NCBI GenBank assembly: GCA_037783415.1
Contig: JAZGTN010000006.1
Coordinates: 2,604,001 to 2,668,000 of the forward strand
DNA from: Leptasterias polaris
Taxonomy: Eukaryota; Echinodermata; Asteroidea; Forcipulatida; Asteriidae
Length of the DNA stretch: 64,000 bases
Direction of reading: 5' to 3'
Below the pieces are notes generated by a model that was not told the DNA's origin, did not search any database, and saw only the letters and a list, made by a program, of their open reading frames with translations. Each line of letters opens with the position of its first letter. The first letter of the stretch is position 1. Shown here piece after piece: positions 14,101-24,250 of the stretch. The translations under genes and the position numbers were made by a program.

Positions 14101-17100
14101 CTGTTTGTGTCGTCACGTAACCAAACTGTACAATTGGCATGGTACTGACAACAATCGAATGCATACTAAAATTTACATACATGTAGTAAACAAATTAAAT
14201 TTTCACAAACTGTAGTGTGTAAAATACCCAGAAGCCATTGAAAAATACTACACATAATGTATACAATGATGCTTCTTCTAACATGGTATATTTTAAAGTT
14301 TTTCTGACCCTTTTTCAAGCTATTTCATCATTATTCAAGAAAGGGAACATGTTACAAGTCCTTGTTAATTTTTATCACACTTGAGTCACACAAGGAAAGT
14401 CTTTCATGAAAATTGCTTCAAACATTTCTCTTCAAAAACATGAAACAATTTTACTAAACATGCACAAACAAATGTATCTTTTCCGCAAAATAATTGAGAT
14501 TTGAATAAAAACCTGGAAACTTATTAACCATGTTAACTCAGTGGAACAATTTTCTTGTTTACTTGAGGGTCATAAGCAAATTATGAGTATTATATAAGCA
14601 ATAGAAAGACATTTCTTTATAAAAGGTACTACTCCTGAATTACATGACACATAAATAATATAAATGTATAAATGACACATAAATAATATAAATGTATTTA
14701 TGGCACATAAATAATATAAATGTATAAATTTATTAATAAATAATTTGACTTTATTTTATTTTTATTTTTGTTGCTTTTATACTTGTTGTTTAGGCAACTT
14801 TAAATGCATGGTTTTCCCAATGATTGTGGGTTCTACTTCTTCATTGTGTGCTTTTACTCTTTGGTATATAATTAATAAATTAGTTTGTTTACTGATTTCC
14901 TGGTTTACTGTAATAATTACTTATGATTTCCTGTACAGCTGCTGTACACGTACATTTTGAGATTTTATGTACGTAAAGTGCTACATGAACAATGACTTAT
15001 TACTATTATTATTATTATCATTTAAAGTGTACAATGTATTAGTCGGTTCAACAATAATCCCAACAAGTGAAGCTTCTAATCTTTAGAGTGACACTGCATT
15101 ACATGGTTTATTTTGCTTATGCCCAACTGCACAAACTTACATTTAGCATGTTTACATGTAGGTACAGCAATAGAGATTTACTTTTTGCTACATTAATCCT
15201 TTCAGATTGATTGGAAATTTGATAAATGCCTGTGATTGACCCCTTGGGTTTGTTTTCTTATAACCGCACCGTGAAACTAACCAGCATACATGAGTGATTC
15301 TCCAAAGTCCTCTTCTAAACTCAATCAGCTGAAATATCTGCAAACCTTGGATTCAGGGCTCGAATTTGAGGAGAAAATCCACAAGACTACAGGGCTTGTA
15401 GCTCAAAATCCACAAGACTACAGGGCTTGTAGCTCAAAATCCACAAGACTACAGGGCTTGTAGCTCAAAATCCACAAGACTACAGGGCTTGTAGCTCAAA
15501 ATCCACAAGACTACAGGGCTTGTAGCTCAAAATCCACAAGACTACAGGGCTTGTAGCTCAAAATCCACAAGACTACAGGGCTTGTAGCTCAAAATCCACA
15601 AGACTACAGGGCTTGTAGCTCAAAATCCACAAGACTACAGGGCTTGTAGCTCAAAATCCACAAGACTACAGGGCTTGTAGCTCAAAATCCACAAGACTAC
15701 AGGGCTTGTAGCTCAAAATCCACAAGACTACAGGGCTTGTAGCTCAAAATCCACAAGACTACAGGGCTTGTAGCTCAAAATCCACAAGACTACAGGGCTT
15801 GTAGCTCAAAATCCACAAGACTGCAGGGCTTGTAGCTCAAAATCCACAAGACTACAGGGCTTGTAGCTCAAAATCCACAAGACTACAGGGCTTGTAGCTC
15901 AAAATCCACAAGACTACAGGGCTTGTAGCTCAAAATCCACAAGACTACAGGGCTTGTAGCTCAAAATCCACAAGACTACAGGGCTTGTAGCTCAAAATCC
16001 ACAAGACTGCAGGGCTTGTAGCTCAAAATCCACAAGACTACAGGGCTTGTAGCTCAAAATCCACAAGACTACAGGGCTTGTAGCTCAAAATCCACAAGAC
16101 TACAGGGCTTGTAGCTCAAAATCCACAAGACTACAGGGCTTGTAGCTCAAAATCCACAAGACTACAGGGCTTGTAGCTCAAAATCCACAAGACTGCAGGG
16201 CTTGTAGCTCAAAATCCACAAGACTACAGGGCTTGTAGCTCAAAATCCACAAGACTACAGGGCTTGTAGCTCAAAATCTTTCCTGGACCAGAATTCTTTT
16301 TACAAGACCAGATTCAAAATGTGAAAATAGAAAATTTCTGACACAGTTTAACATGCATTTGACTGCTTTTATATGAACCCGAACTGAGACAAGTAAGAGA
16401 AGAGTATACTTGATTACTCATAGAATTTAAGAAAATTTCTCAGACCCAAAGTCAACACTTGAACCTAATTTGTTTCTGTTATTCAACTGAAAAACACAAG
16501 ACCATCGGACTTGTTAGGTCATAAGTTTACTGGCCCAACACCAAAATTACTGGCCTCTGGCCTGTGGTCCAGTGTAAAATTCGAGCCCTGTGGATGGCCT
16601 TTCTTTTTTTGAGACGAGCACGAGTAAGAATTCAAAAGCAGTTCTTGTTTTTTAAATGTATTCTATAAATATCAAGTTTTAAATCACAAGGGTTAGGCCA
16701 AGTAAAAAAAGAAACGAGTTTCTCGTCCCCGCTCGCCTCCTTTTTGGCCGCCGCCTCCTTTTTTTTTACTATTTACTATTTTCAGAAAAAAAAAAATCTA
16801 TTTTTGGGGATAAAACTGAGTGGGATCTCTGATATTTTGAATCTCCTGAATCCAATTAGATGGGCCAAAATAGCAGCTTTGCCTCAAGAATTCCCAACTT
16901 TCTCATTTCAATATTCTCAGGTGTGCAGTCCCTAGCTAGTTAGTGATTCTCCTGACTTAATCAGTGTCTTGGCACCAAACCCAGCTGGGCGTTCTTTTCA
17001 GAGCGGGCAGCAACTGTTGTCGAAGGTGATGGTGCTGCGATTTTGCAGTGAAGGGTCTTACAAATCATTTGTTTTGTCATAAATTGCATCAGTATACTCA

Positions 17101-20100
17101 AATAGCACAATATCTGTGAATATTTAGCATGGCGGCCATCTTGGAAAAAATAGCTAAAAATTGAAAAATAGTAAATAGTAACGCCCTGCCTCCTCCTTTT
17201 TTGAAAAAGTCCGGACGAGAAACTTGTTTCTTTTTTTACTTGGCCTTACTGAACCTGAGTAACTTTTTCATAATTTTTTACAACTTAATTTTGGTAACTT
17301 GGTCAGTATACTATTGACCTAATCACTGTCCATACAGAAGGGGGAAAACTATAAGCTGTCTACTTTAAATATGCATCACTATATAACGGTTCATTTGGCT
17401 AAGAGGGAATGCTATTTCACAAGTTTTGCTGTAGTAAGGGTTCAACTGCGTGTGTATGGAACAATTTTTCTGTACAATTGAGAACCACAATTTGTTTTCT
17501 CTATTTAAATCTGAAATGTTTCTTCAAAACACTTAGTCTGTAATATATATCCATCAAATTACACCATAATGTTTCCATTTAGTTGAATCCAATTTAACCC
17601 TAAGCTAGAGAATGAACTAACTTAAGTGAAAAATAATTGCAGCCAGGAGACACGTTCCCCATGATTTTTTCCCTAGAGGTTTTTGTCGCAGGGTTTTGAC
17701 TGCTGTTTTAATGCACAGAGTAACATTTTAGTTCGTCGTGTTTGTTTCCATGGTAAATAATTAAATGTCGAATAGTAATCATTCTCGGAAATAAATAAAT
17801 GTTTATTAATAAGGGATGTGCAAACCAGTGACTGTGTCTATAAAAGGATAGGAGAGACGTGCCCCCGACTCCCCCCCCCGACCCCCCACCCCCCTCCCCT
17901 CCCGAAGCACTGTACTGAAGCACATTGACCCTAGTGAATTCTTTGAAATGTCTACTCCCCTACTGCAGGATCACAAGAATGTGCACTGTATAGTAAAGGA
18001 CACTACTACCAACCAACCCAAACAATTCCATCAGAACAACATTGATGTGGACAATACCCATGATCAATTCCCCTGGATGTTTACTGTCTATTTGTAGCAA
18101 TTAGTGAATAAAGAGTAAAAGTGCATTTGCATTTTAAGTGAACATCTAATTTGTTAAATTTATAATCTTGGATGTAAAGTGCTCGCCTAATGCAAGCTGT
18201 ATCATTTCTTGATGAGTTGACTTTTTAATTTCATAAAAGAGCAGAGAGGCAAATGGCCTCCGTTGCTCTGGGTTCGGCCTCTGCTATTGTTCAGGCCACT
18301 TTTCAGAGAATGAAGCGTCCTTGACTGCGTTGACCAATCCAAAATGAACCTTGAATTTGTGCACGTCATCGGGTGATGACCAATCACTCAGAGCAGAAAC
18401 TTTGTAATCCAAACCCATAGTCTTCCCCCTTTCCCAAACCAACCCTTAGCAGATTTAAGCATAAATATAAAAGCTTCACTAGGAAGAAAAAAGTCTGAAA
18501 TTTAGAGAGTAGAATTTGTTTCAATGTTTACACTCCAATGCTAAAAACTTAACGCCTGAAAAAACAAATCCATCGCAGGACATAGGAAAAATACATTAGT
18601 CAACTGCACAAAAACTAGAAAAGTGCGATGAAAGGTATCAAAAATAAACATGGGGGGGGGGGGACTGCAGCAATTAATTGAACATTATTCCATCCCTCCC
18701 TTGGATCCTATTATTGGCACATTGCCCACTGCCAAGTGGAGTTCAATATTAGCAATATTATATATCAATGTTTGTCTTTAGTTCTGCTGACTCACTGAGG
18801 TCAACAGAGCAGTGACAATGCAGAAACCAGAGTTACACAAGCAATCCATCATGGTTTGGAAGTAATGACCAAAATGGAATTGTACTTGGCACACTTGATC
18901 ACCAGACAAGTCAAAGTACGGGGTCTTTCCTGATGTCAAGGCAGGCTAAGAGGGGAAGACCTAATGAAAAAATCAATGATTTAAATTCCGGAAAAACAAG
19001 AGAAATGTTTACAATGGACACATCTAAGTTTTGGGAATTTAAAGTTTCCAACCCTTTTGTATTCATTTTTGATCTCTTTGGAACTCCTTGACTGGTGAAT
19101 GTTTTCCTCAATACCACAATCAGAGGAATATCAATTCCTACCTTCAGCTCCCCTGAGTTATTTTAATCTGAAATGCATTCTTCTTGTAGCCCCTTACCAA
19201 GAGGGGCTTTAAGCCTTATTTTTGAAGAACTTGTATTTAAAACAAAAATATCAAAAAAATCATTTAATCAACCAACATGACTTAATTCAAATAGACCTAT
19301 TGTTTACAACTTTATGATATCACGAGAACATAAAAATTTTAGGTTTTGTAAAAAACAACAAAACAACAAACTCTGGTCCAGTGAAAGTGCTGGGTACAAA
19401 ACCTTTACCCTTGGGAGATTTTCCTGAAATTCAAGCCTTGACATATTACGCCCCTGTATTAGTACATGGTTGATCATCAGGATGACTATTGGTAGAAGGT
19501 CAGGTTTGGGGGCTATTGTGTAGTAGAATTACATATACCTCTGAATTACTATTGTTATCCAATGTCAACAGGAAAACGCGTTAATGCCTTTATGATGCTC
19601 AATGATTGCACCTTCTGGACTTGCAACATTTCCACTACTAGTTTCAAAATGAAACTGCAACAAAGTACAGTACCACAGGAAGATTTATTAGTAGTCAGCT
19701 TTCAAGGCTTTCAGTTTACATAATGCAAATAATTTAAGTCTGACAATGCATTCTTACATCGGGTTTTTGTTTTTACTTCCTTAGGCTACTATGTATTAGG
19801 GCCTAATGAACAGTTTTGTTTTAAACAACATCAACTGAAAGTAATGAACTTATCACTTGACATTTGTGTTGCATCACTTTTAAAGGCGATCCCTCTGCTC
19901 CTGCTGAAGTCTCAGGTTGTATTGTAAACTTAGGTGTAATCCCTGGCAGTTACAGGTTAAATGGCTTCTGACTGGCAACCCAAAACAAAATATTGACCAA
20001 GTGGCGAGACTCCCAACATTAGGGCTGGGTGACAGCGCTAGCATTTTAATCTGGAGGTCGCAGGTTCAAGTCCCGCTCTGGTCAATTTTTTGTGTTCAAC

Positions 20101-22926
20101 CCCAAAATATCAATTTATTATTACATGTAGGCCTACGTTGTTGGTTTTTTTCAAGTTTGTTGTTATTAGGGCAAAAAACTTTTTTTTTTTTAAAGGGCAT
20201 CGCTATGACTATGAGGGAATTAAAATCTTCTGGGTAACATGGTACGCACAATACATACAAATTTTTACAATGTATTTTATAATGTATGCAATGACAGTTT
20301 GAATGGATATTCTGTGACTACCTCAATAGAATGTAACCCATTCATTGATGCGTCTATGCTGTGTGAGACTACCCTGCTTCATGGATGGCAGATTCTGTAG
20401 AAAATTCTCAGAAGTTCTAAACAATAAAGTGGCAAACAGCACAACTTTTTTATTATGCTGCTGCCATAATGTAAAGGTCAAGGTTCGGTTTGTGTTTGTG
20501 CAGACACCAGTACCTGCTTCAGGTATATCATGTAGAGCTCTGCAAGTTGACCCAAGGTTCCATCAGTATCACCTGACACTAGTGGGAACGTGTACACGTA
20601 AATACAATGTACATGTATGTATTGTATACAGGCTTAGGTATGTAGAACCACCCCTTTCAGTAAACAGCATTTTAAAAGGTCAAAAAAAAATTGTTATTGA
20701 GCTTAAATTTAAAAATAATAATAATTTGAACTACTAACTTATTTAACAAGAGTCGACTACACACATGTGTGAACTGGTCAGTAGTTTAAGTGAAAAACCT
20801 TAAGTTTAACCGGACTTGGTGGGATTATGCCTGTGACCAAGGTGACACAAAGTTTGTGTAGTTCACTTCTTTTTACAGGTTTTAATTTGACTGAGAATGT
20901 CAAATCCTTAAAAATAGATAATGGCTGCATTTGAATATTTTGTTGACAAATCTTGGGTTCAACCCTGATTTGCAGTTAATGTAACTTTTGTTAAAGGCCT
21001 ATTAATAAAACTATCATAATAATAATAATAATAATATGGATTTATATCGCGCTTTATCACACCCAAGGGCGTCTCAAAGCGCTTCGAACATTATTACCCC
21101 TGGTCACTGGGCCATTTATTTCATTCCTTAAACCATCTCAGCTCCCTGGGGAGTATACAGCCTGTGCTGCAATATATGCGCTACAAAGCTAAATCAATCA
21201 CAAGAACCATCTCTGCCCTCACAGGTACCCATTTTACCCCTGGGTGGAGAGAAGCAATTATAGTTAAGTGTCTTGCTCAGGGACACAAGTGTCACGACCG
21301 GGACTCGAACCCACACTCTGCTGAACAGAAACACCAGAGCTTGAGTTCGGTGCTCTTAACCGCTCGGCCACGACACGACATGCTATCAATCATAACAATA
21401 CCAATTAGGCCTAGATACAAACATGCTTTTTGTTATTAAATTGTAACACCATGCAATTTGCCACCTTTACAATAGTCCAGATTCTGAATATTAAGAAAAC
21501 AAAATTCATTTGAACATTGTCCTGACGATAATGAAGAACTTGTTTCGATCGGTGATTCACAGCAGTTCAGTTGGAAGCACCTCATAATATAGCCGGACCA
21601 CTTCCATTGAGCTTCATGCAGAGTGACACGCTGCAAGGTGTTTTTAACACATTTGACTAGTGGTTCTTTGTAAAGGGAGAACACTGTGTACAAATTGCTT
21701 TCATTTTGAGCTTTCATTTTGAACTTTCAACTTACATGAAATTCAATGGATGACAATAAAAAATAGTGTTATTATTTGAAATTGTTGAAGGATAGATTTA
21801 AGAAACCAATTACATTAATCATTTTACGTGCATGATTTCAAATGCTCTTGAGTAAACAATTCTTAAACATACACATGTAGGCCTATAAAAAATACAATCA
21901 TTAGTAAGAGAGAAGTAAATTAAACAAGTTGTAGGGCCTACTGATGAAGTAAAATTTTGCCTAACTTTAAATTACACACTGCTTGTCTGTAGTTCTATAA
22001 TAAATAGGATCTCTTCCTCAACATGACAACAATCACGTAAGCCCGTACATGTACATGTATGTAGTGACTAGTGTACAGTTTATTTTGTATCCAGTTAAAT
22101 TAAATTTATTTAAAAGCTTTAAAATTCAAGCTGGAGTGTAGAGGACAGGACTATCACTAAAGATTGGGGCAATATTGGTCTACCAGTACCAATTACAATC
22201 AGTCACATACTCATTTTAAATTCAGGATGTAATACAAGAACATTCTTAATCCATGGACTTTTTCTATAATTCCCTAAAGCTTAAAGTTAAAACTGTCATG
22301 GCTGTGGTGGAAAAGATGCTCAATCAACATTATCATTGGTAGTCATATAAATAATGAGTGAAAAGGTGGCAGTCAGATTCAGAATCGTGTCCATGTGAGA
22401 CTGAGCTGCAAGCTATTTCTCTGAATCTCATTTTTGGTTCATCTCTTTCCTAGAGACATACTAATTACTAGACTGTACATCATTAATCGTTCGTGAAGCT
22501 CCCCAATTGTGAAAGGAACAAAATCATTTAATAATAAAAAATACTGTAATATATAACGTTACAATATTTAATGATGTAGGATTCTAAAATTATGTTTCTT
22601 TTTTGGTAAAAAGAATAATCATTAATTTCATTTATGGTTGGTATGACACATTTGTTTTTGTTTGTGCAAAACGAAAAACAAAAAAGATGACACAACAGCT
22701 CAAGATACTATCGTAAGAGCTATACAGTACACAAATTGTGTGATCATTCATCGTCATCATCATATAATCGGATCGGTGGCTTTAGCCTGCCTGTCGGAGT
22801 GGTGGGTGATTTCATTTCATTTCACTTGCACAGCAAACTGTGTATGTCACTTTTCATAGTATGTGCGCTTACCAACAATTTCTTGTTGTCCTCCATTTGA
22901 TTCGTTGCATTATCTCTGCCTGCCAT
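2128..22926 (-). CDS. catalase, complete, 12 coding exons
   Basis: Catalase splits hydrogen peroxide into water and oxygen, normally in peroxisomes as a heme tetramer. Coding exons in transcript order: 22926-22873, 12144-11970, 11572-11462, 10812-10631, 10032-9853, 8294-8184, 7788-7708, 5271-5119, 4601-4463, 4252-4014, 2913-2836, 2154-2128. All junctions are GT/AG and phases agree, giving 1530 nt (509 residues plus TAA), close to the usual ~525 of animal catalases. The active-site signature ([13 protein letters not shown]) puts the catalytic His at residue 72, the partner Asn is 145 (GNNTP), and the proximal heme ligand is Tyr355 ([14 protein letters not shown]). His191, Ser198 and Arg200 match NADPH-site positions of mammalian catalase. 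The protein ends in AKM, a type-1 peroxisomal signal variant. The start codon is the first ATG after an in-frame TAG. Confidence 0.96.
2836..2913 (-). CDS. catalase coding exon 11
   Basis: It encodes 26 residues, [20 protein letters not shown] onward to HKKAA, part of the C-terminal helices. The acceptor is GTTGCAG and the donor GTAAGT. Confidence 0.93.
3011..3213. mobile_element. MITE, GGGCCCAATTTCAT family, degraded copy
   Basis: It starts GGGCCAAATTTCATTGAGC and ends TAAAATTGGGCCC, an imperfect inverted repeat, and lies in a catalase intron. The interior shares runs such as GCTTACCAG and CTGGTAACC with the copies at 4836-5028 and 35820-36018. No transposase is present. Confidence 0.6.
3290..3930. 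repeat. dispersed repeat in catalase intron, with a SINE-tail insertion
   Basis: It begins CAGAGCTGCCAACTCTCCC. An inverted match to that end (TTGGCAGCTCTG) sits near 3577-3588. The stretch 3750-3920 resembles 6190-6360, so most of this block recurs at 5629-6350. An (AAT)n run with TATATAGCGCC (about 3346-3400) looks like an inserted SINE or LINE tail. Confidence 0.5.
4014..4252 (-). CDS. catalase coding exon 10
   Basis: It encodes about residues 396-475: [13 protein letters not shown], then the C-terminal helical region ([34 protein letters not shown]). The acceptor is CCACAG and the donor GTACGT. Confidence 0.95.
4463..4601 (-). CDS. catalase coding exon 9 (heme ligand)
   Basis: It encodes residues 350-395 plus one base. 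The heme signature [14 protein letters not shown] begins at residue 351, with Tyr355 as the proximal iron ligand. It also contains NYQRDGPQC. The acceptor is CTCTTCAG and the donor GTAAGT, phase 1. Confidence 0.96.
4836..5028. mobile_element. MITE, GGGCCCAATTTCAT family, 193 bp
   Basis: The ends are inverted repeats: GGGCCCAATTTCATAAAGC at the left and GCTTTATGAAATTGGGCCC at the right with small differences. The interior has several TTGCTTAGCA-like motifs. It lies in the catalase intron between exons 8 and 9. Other copies are at 3011-3213, 35820-36018 and a half copy near 59951. Confidence 0.75.
5119..5271 (-). CDS. catalase coding exon 8
   Basis: It encodes 51 codons, residues 299-349 ([18 protein letters not shown] through [11 protein letters not shown]). 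Val299 and Trp300 match NADPH-contacting positions. Position 302 is Gln where mammalian catalase has His. The acceptor is CTGTAG and the donor GTATTT. Confidence 0.95.
5629..6350. repeat. second copy of the 3290-3930 dispersed repeat
   Basis: It starts with the same AGAGCTGCCAACTCTCCC motif and shares the later CCATGTTCTGAC and TTCCTGATTATGG-type stretches with 3290-3930. The far part (6190-6350) matches 3750-3920. It lies in the catalase intron between exons 7 and 8. Confidence 0.5.
7032..7399. mobile_element. TTAA-target MITE, 368 bp
   Basis: Flanked by TTAA on both sides (7028-7031 and 7400-7403), with inverted ends AGGCACTGAACACGTTTGG and its counterpart CCAAACATGTTCAGTGCCT. The TTAA duplication points to the piggyBac or Kolobok groups. 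A palindrome around CTTCATGCATGAAG sits near the centre (about 7201-7214). From memory, similar elements are frequent in starfish DNA, which informs the organism call. Confidence 0.75.
7708..7788 (-). CDS. catalase coding exon 7
   Basis: It encodes 27 codons, residues 272-298 ([20 protein letters not shown] through PFDLTK). The acceptor is TTGGCAG and the donor GTAAGC. Both borders are phase 0. Confidence 0.95.
8003..8353. repeat. direct duplication flanking catalase exon 6
   Basis: A ~55-bp segment containing GTGAAAACATAATAT and TTAGGATTATGGGTAT occurs at about 8003-8055 (downstream intron) and again at about 8301-8353, next to the exon 6 acceptor. The acceptor-side sequence was therefore copied to the other side of the exon. 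Confidence 0.6.
8184..8294 (-). CDS. catalase coding exon 6
   Basis: It encodes 37 codons, residues 235-271 ([12 protein letters not shown] through [10 protein letters not shown]). It begins with Cys-Asp where mammalian enzymes have Thr-Asp. The acceptor is CCCCCTAG and the donor GTAAGT. The pyrimidine-poor acceptor region is duplicated inside the next intron near 8003-8055. Confidence 0.93.
9853..10032 (-). CDS. catalase coding exon 5 (NADPH-site residues)
   Basis: It encodes exactly 60 codons, residues 175-234, from DPDMFWDF to [23 protein letters not shown] carries His191, Phe195, Ser198 and Arg200, equivalents of NADPH-contacting residues in mammalian catalase. The acceptor is TTTCAG and the donor GTAAGT. 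Confidence 0.95.
10631..10812 (-). CDS. catalase coding exon 4 (catalytic Asn)
   Basis: It encodes about residues 114-174, including [16 protein letters not shown] and [12 protein letters not shown]. Asn145 is the distal-side catalytic Asn. The acceptor is TTTGCAG and the donor GTTTGT; the exon ends in phase 0 after HLK. Confidence 0.95.
11462..11572 (-). CDS. catalase coding exon 3
   Basis: It encodes about residues 77-114 ([18 protein letters not shown] through VAVRFSTV), part of the beta-barrel that lines the heme pocket. The acceptor is CTCTCAG and the donor GTAAGA. Both junctions split a Gly codon in phase 1. Confidence 0.95.
11970..12144 (-). CDS. catalase coding exon 2 (catalytic His)
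   Basis: It encodes residues 19-76 plus one base of codon 77, from DKMERL to the active-site motif [13 protein letters not shown] with catalytic His72. The acceptor is CTTTGAAG and the donor GTTGGT. It also carries [11 protein letters not shown], the conserved start of the catalase core. Confidence 0.95.
13405..13766 (+). repeat. two copies of a retroelement 3' tail
   Basis: Two copies of a ~90-bp segment (about 13405-13495 and 13670-13766) share TTTGGTTTACTGCGCCTTGA, AACACCCAGCAGGGTGG and end in (TTA)n. Such tails with a triplet run are typical of SINE or LINE 3' ends. No coding part is visible. Confidence 0.5.
14644..14730. repeat. AT-rich tandem repeat, about three copies
   Basis: Three near-identical units of about 28-30 bp contain GACACATAAATAATATAAATG (split by small changes). 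Confidence 0.6.
15354..16590. mobile_element. non-autonomous inverted-repeat transposon carrying a minisatellite, 1.24 kb
   Basis: Perfect 14-bp inverted ends, CAGGGCTCGAATTT at 15354-15367 and its reverse complement at 16577-16590. CAGGG-type ends suggest a hAT-like element, but no clean 8-bp target duplication is seen (only TGGAT is shared by the flanks). The right-hand 80 bp, with repeated GGCC and CCAGT motifs, is matched by a fragment at 63275-63355, showing this is a family. Most of the interior is the 31-bp array. Confidence 0.65.
15374..16278. repeat. 31-bp minisatellite, about 29 copies
   Basis: The repeat unit is AAAATCCACAAGACTACAGG followed by GCTTGTAGCTC (31 bp). Copies are almost perfect. 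Three carry A-to-G (GACTGCAG) with the variant at 15823, 16009 and 16195, exactly 186 bp (six units) apart, which shows a six-unit higher-order period. Each unit can fold as CTACA/TGTAG or ACAAG/CTTGT. Confidence 0.95.
16696..17245. mobile_element. Harbinger/Tourist-like MITE, 550 bp
   Basis: Inverted ends GGCCAAGTAAAAAAAGAAAC at both termini, flanked by TTA on each side (16693-16695 and 17246-17248), the usual PIF/Harbinger target duplication. Next to each end is a GTTTCTCGTCC block and then CTCC-rich and GCCGCC motifs. A second copy, inverted relative to this one, is at 59279-59859. Confidence 0.8.
19993..20085 (+). repeat. tRNA-Lys-like SINE head
   Basis: TTGACCA at the start can pair with TGGTCAA at the end. 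A B box (GGTTCAAGTCC, about 20063-20073) and an anticodon-loop-like CATTTTAAT (TTT, Lys) are visible, and a T run follows at once. The D arm is poor and extra bases are present, so this is a tRNA-derived repeat head or pseudogene rather than a working tRNA. Confidence 0.6.
21016..21376 (-). repeat. tRNA-Leu-derived SINE
   Basis: Read on the minus strand it starts GTGTCGTGGCCGAGCGG (A box) with an anticodon arm resembling Leu(CAA), a long variable arm as in class II tRNAs, and a B box GGTTCGAGTCC. A ~240-bp body follows, ending in a GCGATATAAATCC-like tail and an (ATT)n run. A second copy is at 47405-47747 and a decayed relative at 58200-58570. Confidence 0.75.
22873..22926 (-). CDS. catalase coding exon 1
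   Basis: This exon encodes 18 residues, [18 protein letters not shown], and ends in phase 0 before a GTAAGC donor. The N-terminal tail of catalase is poorly conserved, so this assignment rests on the clean donor, the phase match with exon 2 and the resulting length. It is the least certain of the twelve exons. Confidence 0.8.
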
Positions 22927-22935
22927 GTTTCTTGA

Positions 22936-23151
22936 CTATGTTGTGATGGCTTTATGATGTATTGTCTCTTTATTGAGATTAATTTCTGGTGATGTCGCAC
23001 TACTACTGGGCCCACCACGATCAGGTCTATCCGTCACAACAATCACAACCAGAAAGACCGACTTCGGTTTTATACGTTTGTTTATCAATTGACGACCTTC
23101 ACACCTTCGTGTGTTAAAACCACGGCGCACTCTGATGACTCTGACTGGCAC
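22936..23151 (-). other. 71-codon upstream ORF in catalase leader
   Basis: An open frame starting ATG at 23151 (MPVRVIRVRRGF...) ends with TAG at 22936-22938. It is in the same frame as catalase, with only TAG TCA AGA AAC before the catalase ATG. It has no family resemblance I recognise. It may be a translated uORF, part of the leader, or chance, depending on where transcription starts. Confidence 0.3.
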
Positions 23152-23159
23152 AAATGTTG

Positions 23160-24180
23160 ACGTCTAGGTACTGAACATTGCACCAGACTCACGCTCAGTT
23201 TTCTATTGCAACGTCGAGTTTAGTCGCCCAACCAATCTTGGAAAACCATGGAAAGTTAAAAAATGCAAAGCAATAGATAAGATAGCCACAGTATTGTAAC
23301 AATATTAAACAAATATTCAATAATAGTGTTAAGTTTGTTGAAAACAAAGCAACCAATCTTGGTATTTTTTGTTGTTTTTTGTTTATCAACGAAAAAAACA
23401 ACAACAATAGAAAGGTATTTTTTATTCTTTTAAAAAAATTTGTTTTTAGATGTTCAGACTGGATCTACAGCCGTGTTCGGGCAAAACCGAACAACCAGTA
23501 TACTGCGAACACCTGTTCTTTTTGTTCGGTTGAAGGTGCTCAAGCATCAGCCGAACCCCTATTGTTATTGCTTATGTTTAATAACTTGTTTTATTTTTTG
23601 ATAGTTTTTATTCTTCTTTTCAGAGTCATTAATTTGTTGTCGTTTGAAATAAAATAAATCAAAGTTTATTATTTCCAAAAATCATGACTCTAACGACAGG
23701 AACTAAGTTTTTAACAATTATTATATACAATGGTTATGGAAGGTCTGCAAAAGCTAGCAAAAGTCACACATAGGGGCTTATGTGACCCAAATTTGACCTT
23801 GACTGGAAGTTGAAGCTAAAGTGATGGCGAAATGTAACTCATGGTTTAAGTTGGTGAAATATGTCTGAAAAGTAAGCATATCGAATTTAACATCGATGAC
23901 GTTATACTGGCGTCACTTGGAAAAAGAACCACTTGTTATCTCCGCCGATAAGTTTTTATTGTATTCCGTCACGTATGTTATTTCAAATATCCCGTATTAG
24001 CATATTCAATCTTATTTGCATAGTTTAATTTGCATATCATGCCACGGAGCTTGGTTCTTTTATCCCTCTTGGTATTATTATTCATTAGTTTATTGTGTTT
24101 GGGTCGTAAGTCTTGCGTTCAGCCAATCAAATCTAGGCATGCGTTTTCTGTGTAATCTTTGGTTTAGTATTTAAGTTAGG
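23160..24180. other. region upstream of catalase, promoter side
   Basis: No gene is recognised. It should contain the catalase promoter near its left edge, but no definite TATA or initiator could be assigned. Between 23460 and 23580 the motif TTCGG/CCGAAC recurs in both orientations (CCGTGTTCGGGC, AACCGAACAACC, TTGTTCGGTTG, GCCGAACCCC), suggesting a small degraded inverted repeat. Confidence 0.3.
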
Positions 24181-24215
24181 GCGTCGCCTTTTGAGGTCAG
24201 TCTTCATCACACCTC
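24164..24215 (+). promoter_or_regulatory. candidate TATA plus initiator before the 8-bp array
   Basis: GTATTTAAG (about 24166-24174) is followed 25-30 bases later by a TCAGTC initiator-like motif (about 24197-24202). CCAATCA lies upstream near 24123. This arrangement resembles compact promoters such as those in LTRs. Sequence-only guess. Confidence 0.25.
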
Positions 24216-24250
24216 CGACGCCTTTGGAGACTCACCCGTATACCGCTGTA

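Larger units (their letters stand above)
12145..22872 (-). other. catalase intron 1, 10.7 kb
   Basis: No other gene is convincing inside this intron. It is filled by repeats: retroelement tails near 13.4-13.8 kb, a 1.24-kb inverted-repeat element with a minisatellite (15354-16590), a Harbinger-like MITE (16696-17245), a tRNA-Lys-like SINE head (19993-20085) and a tRNA-Leu-like SINE (21016-21376). Homopolymer C or G runs occur near 17870-17900 and 18652-18663. The rest is AT-rich with no recognised feature. Confidence 0.7.

Noticed and set aside
15374..16278. CRISPR-like array of 31-bp repeats
   Set aside because: Units are head to tail with no spacers, in an intron of an animal gene and inside a transposon.
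19993..20085. Functional tRNA-Lys gene
   Set aside because: The D arm is irregular and there are extra bases; it fits a SINE head better.
21290..21376. Functional tRNA-Leu gene
   Set aside because: Acceptor stem has mismatches and the sequence continues into a repeat body present elsewhere.
22662..22859. Short ORF just downstream of catalase exon 1 in intron 1
   Set aside because: No similarity to any family, simple CAT-rich sequence inside it, and no splice context.
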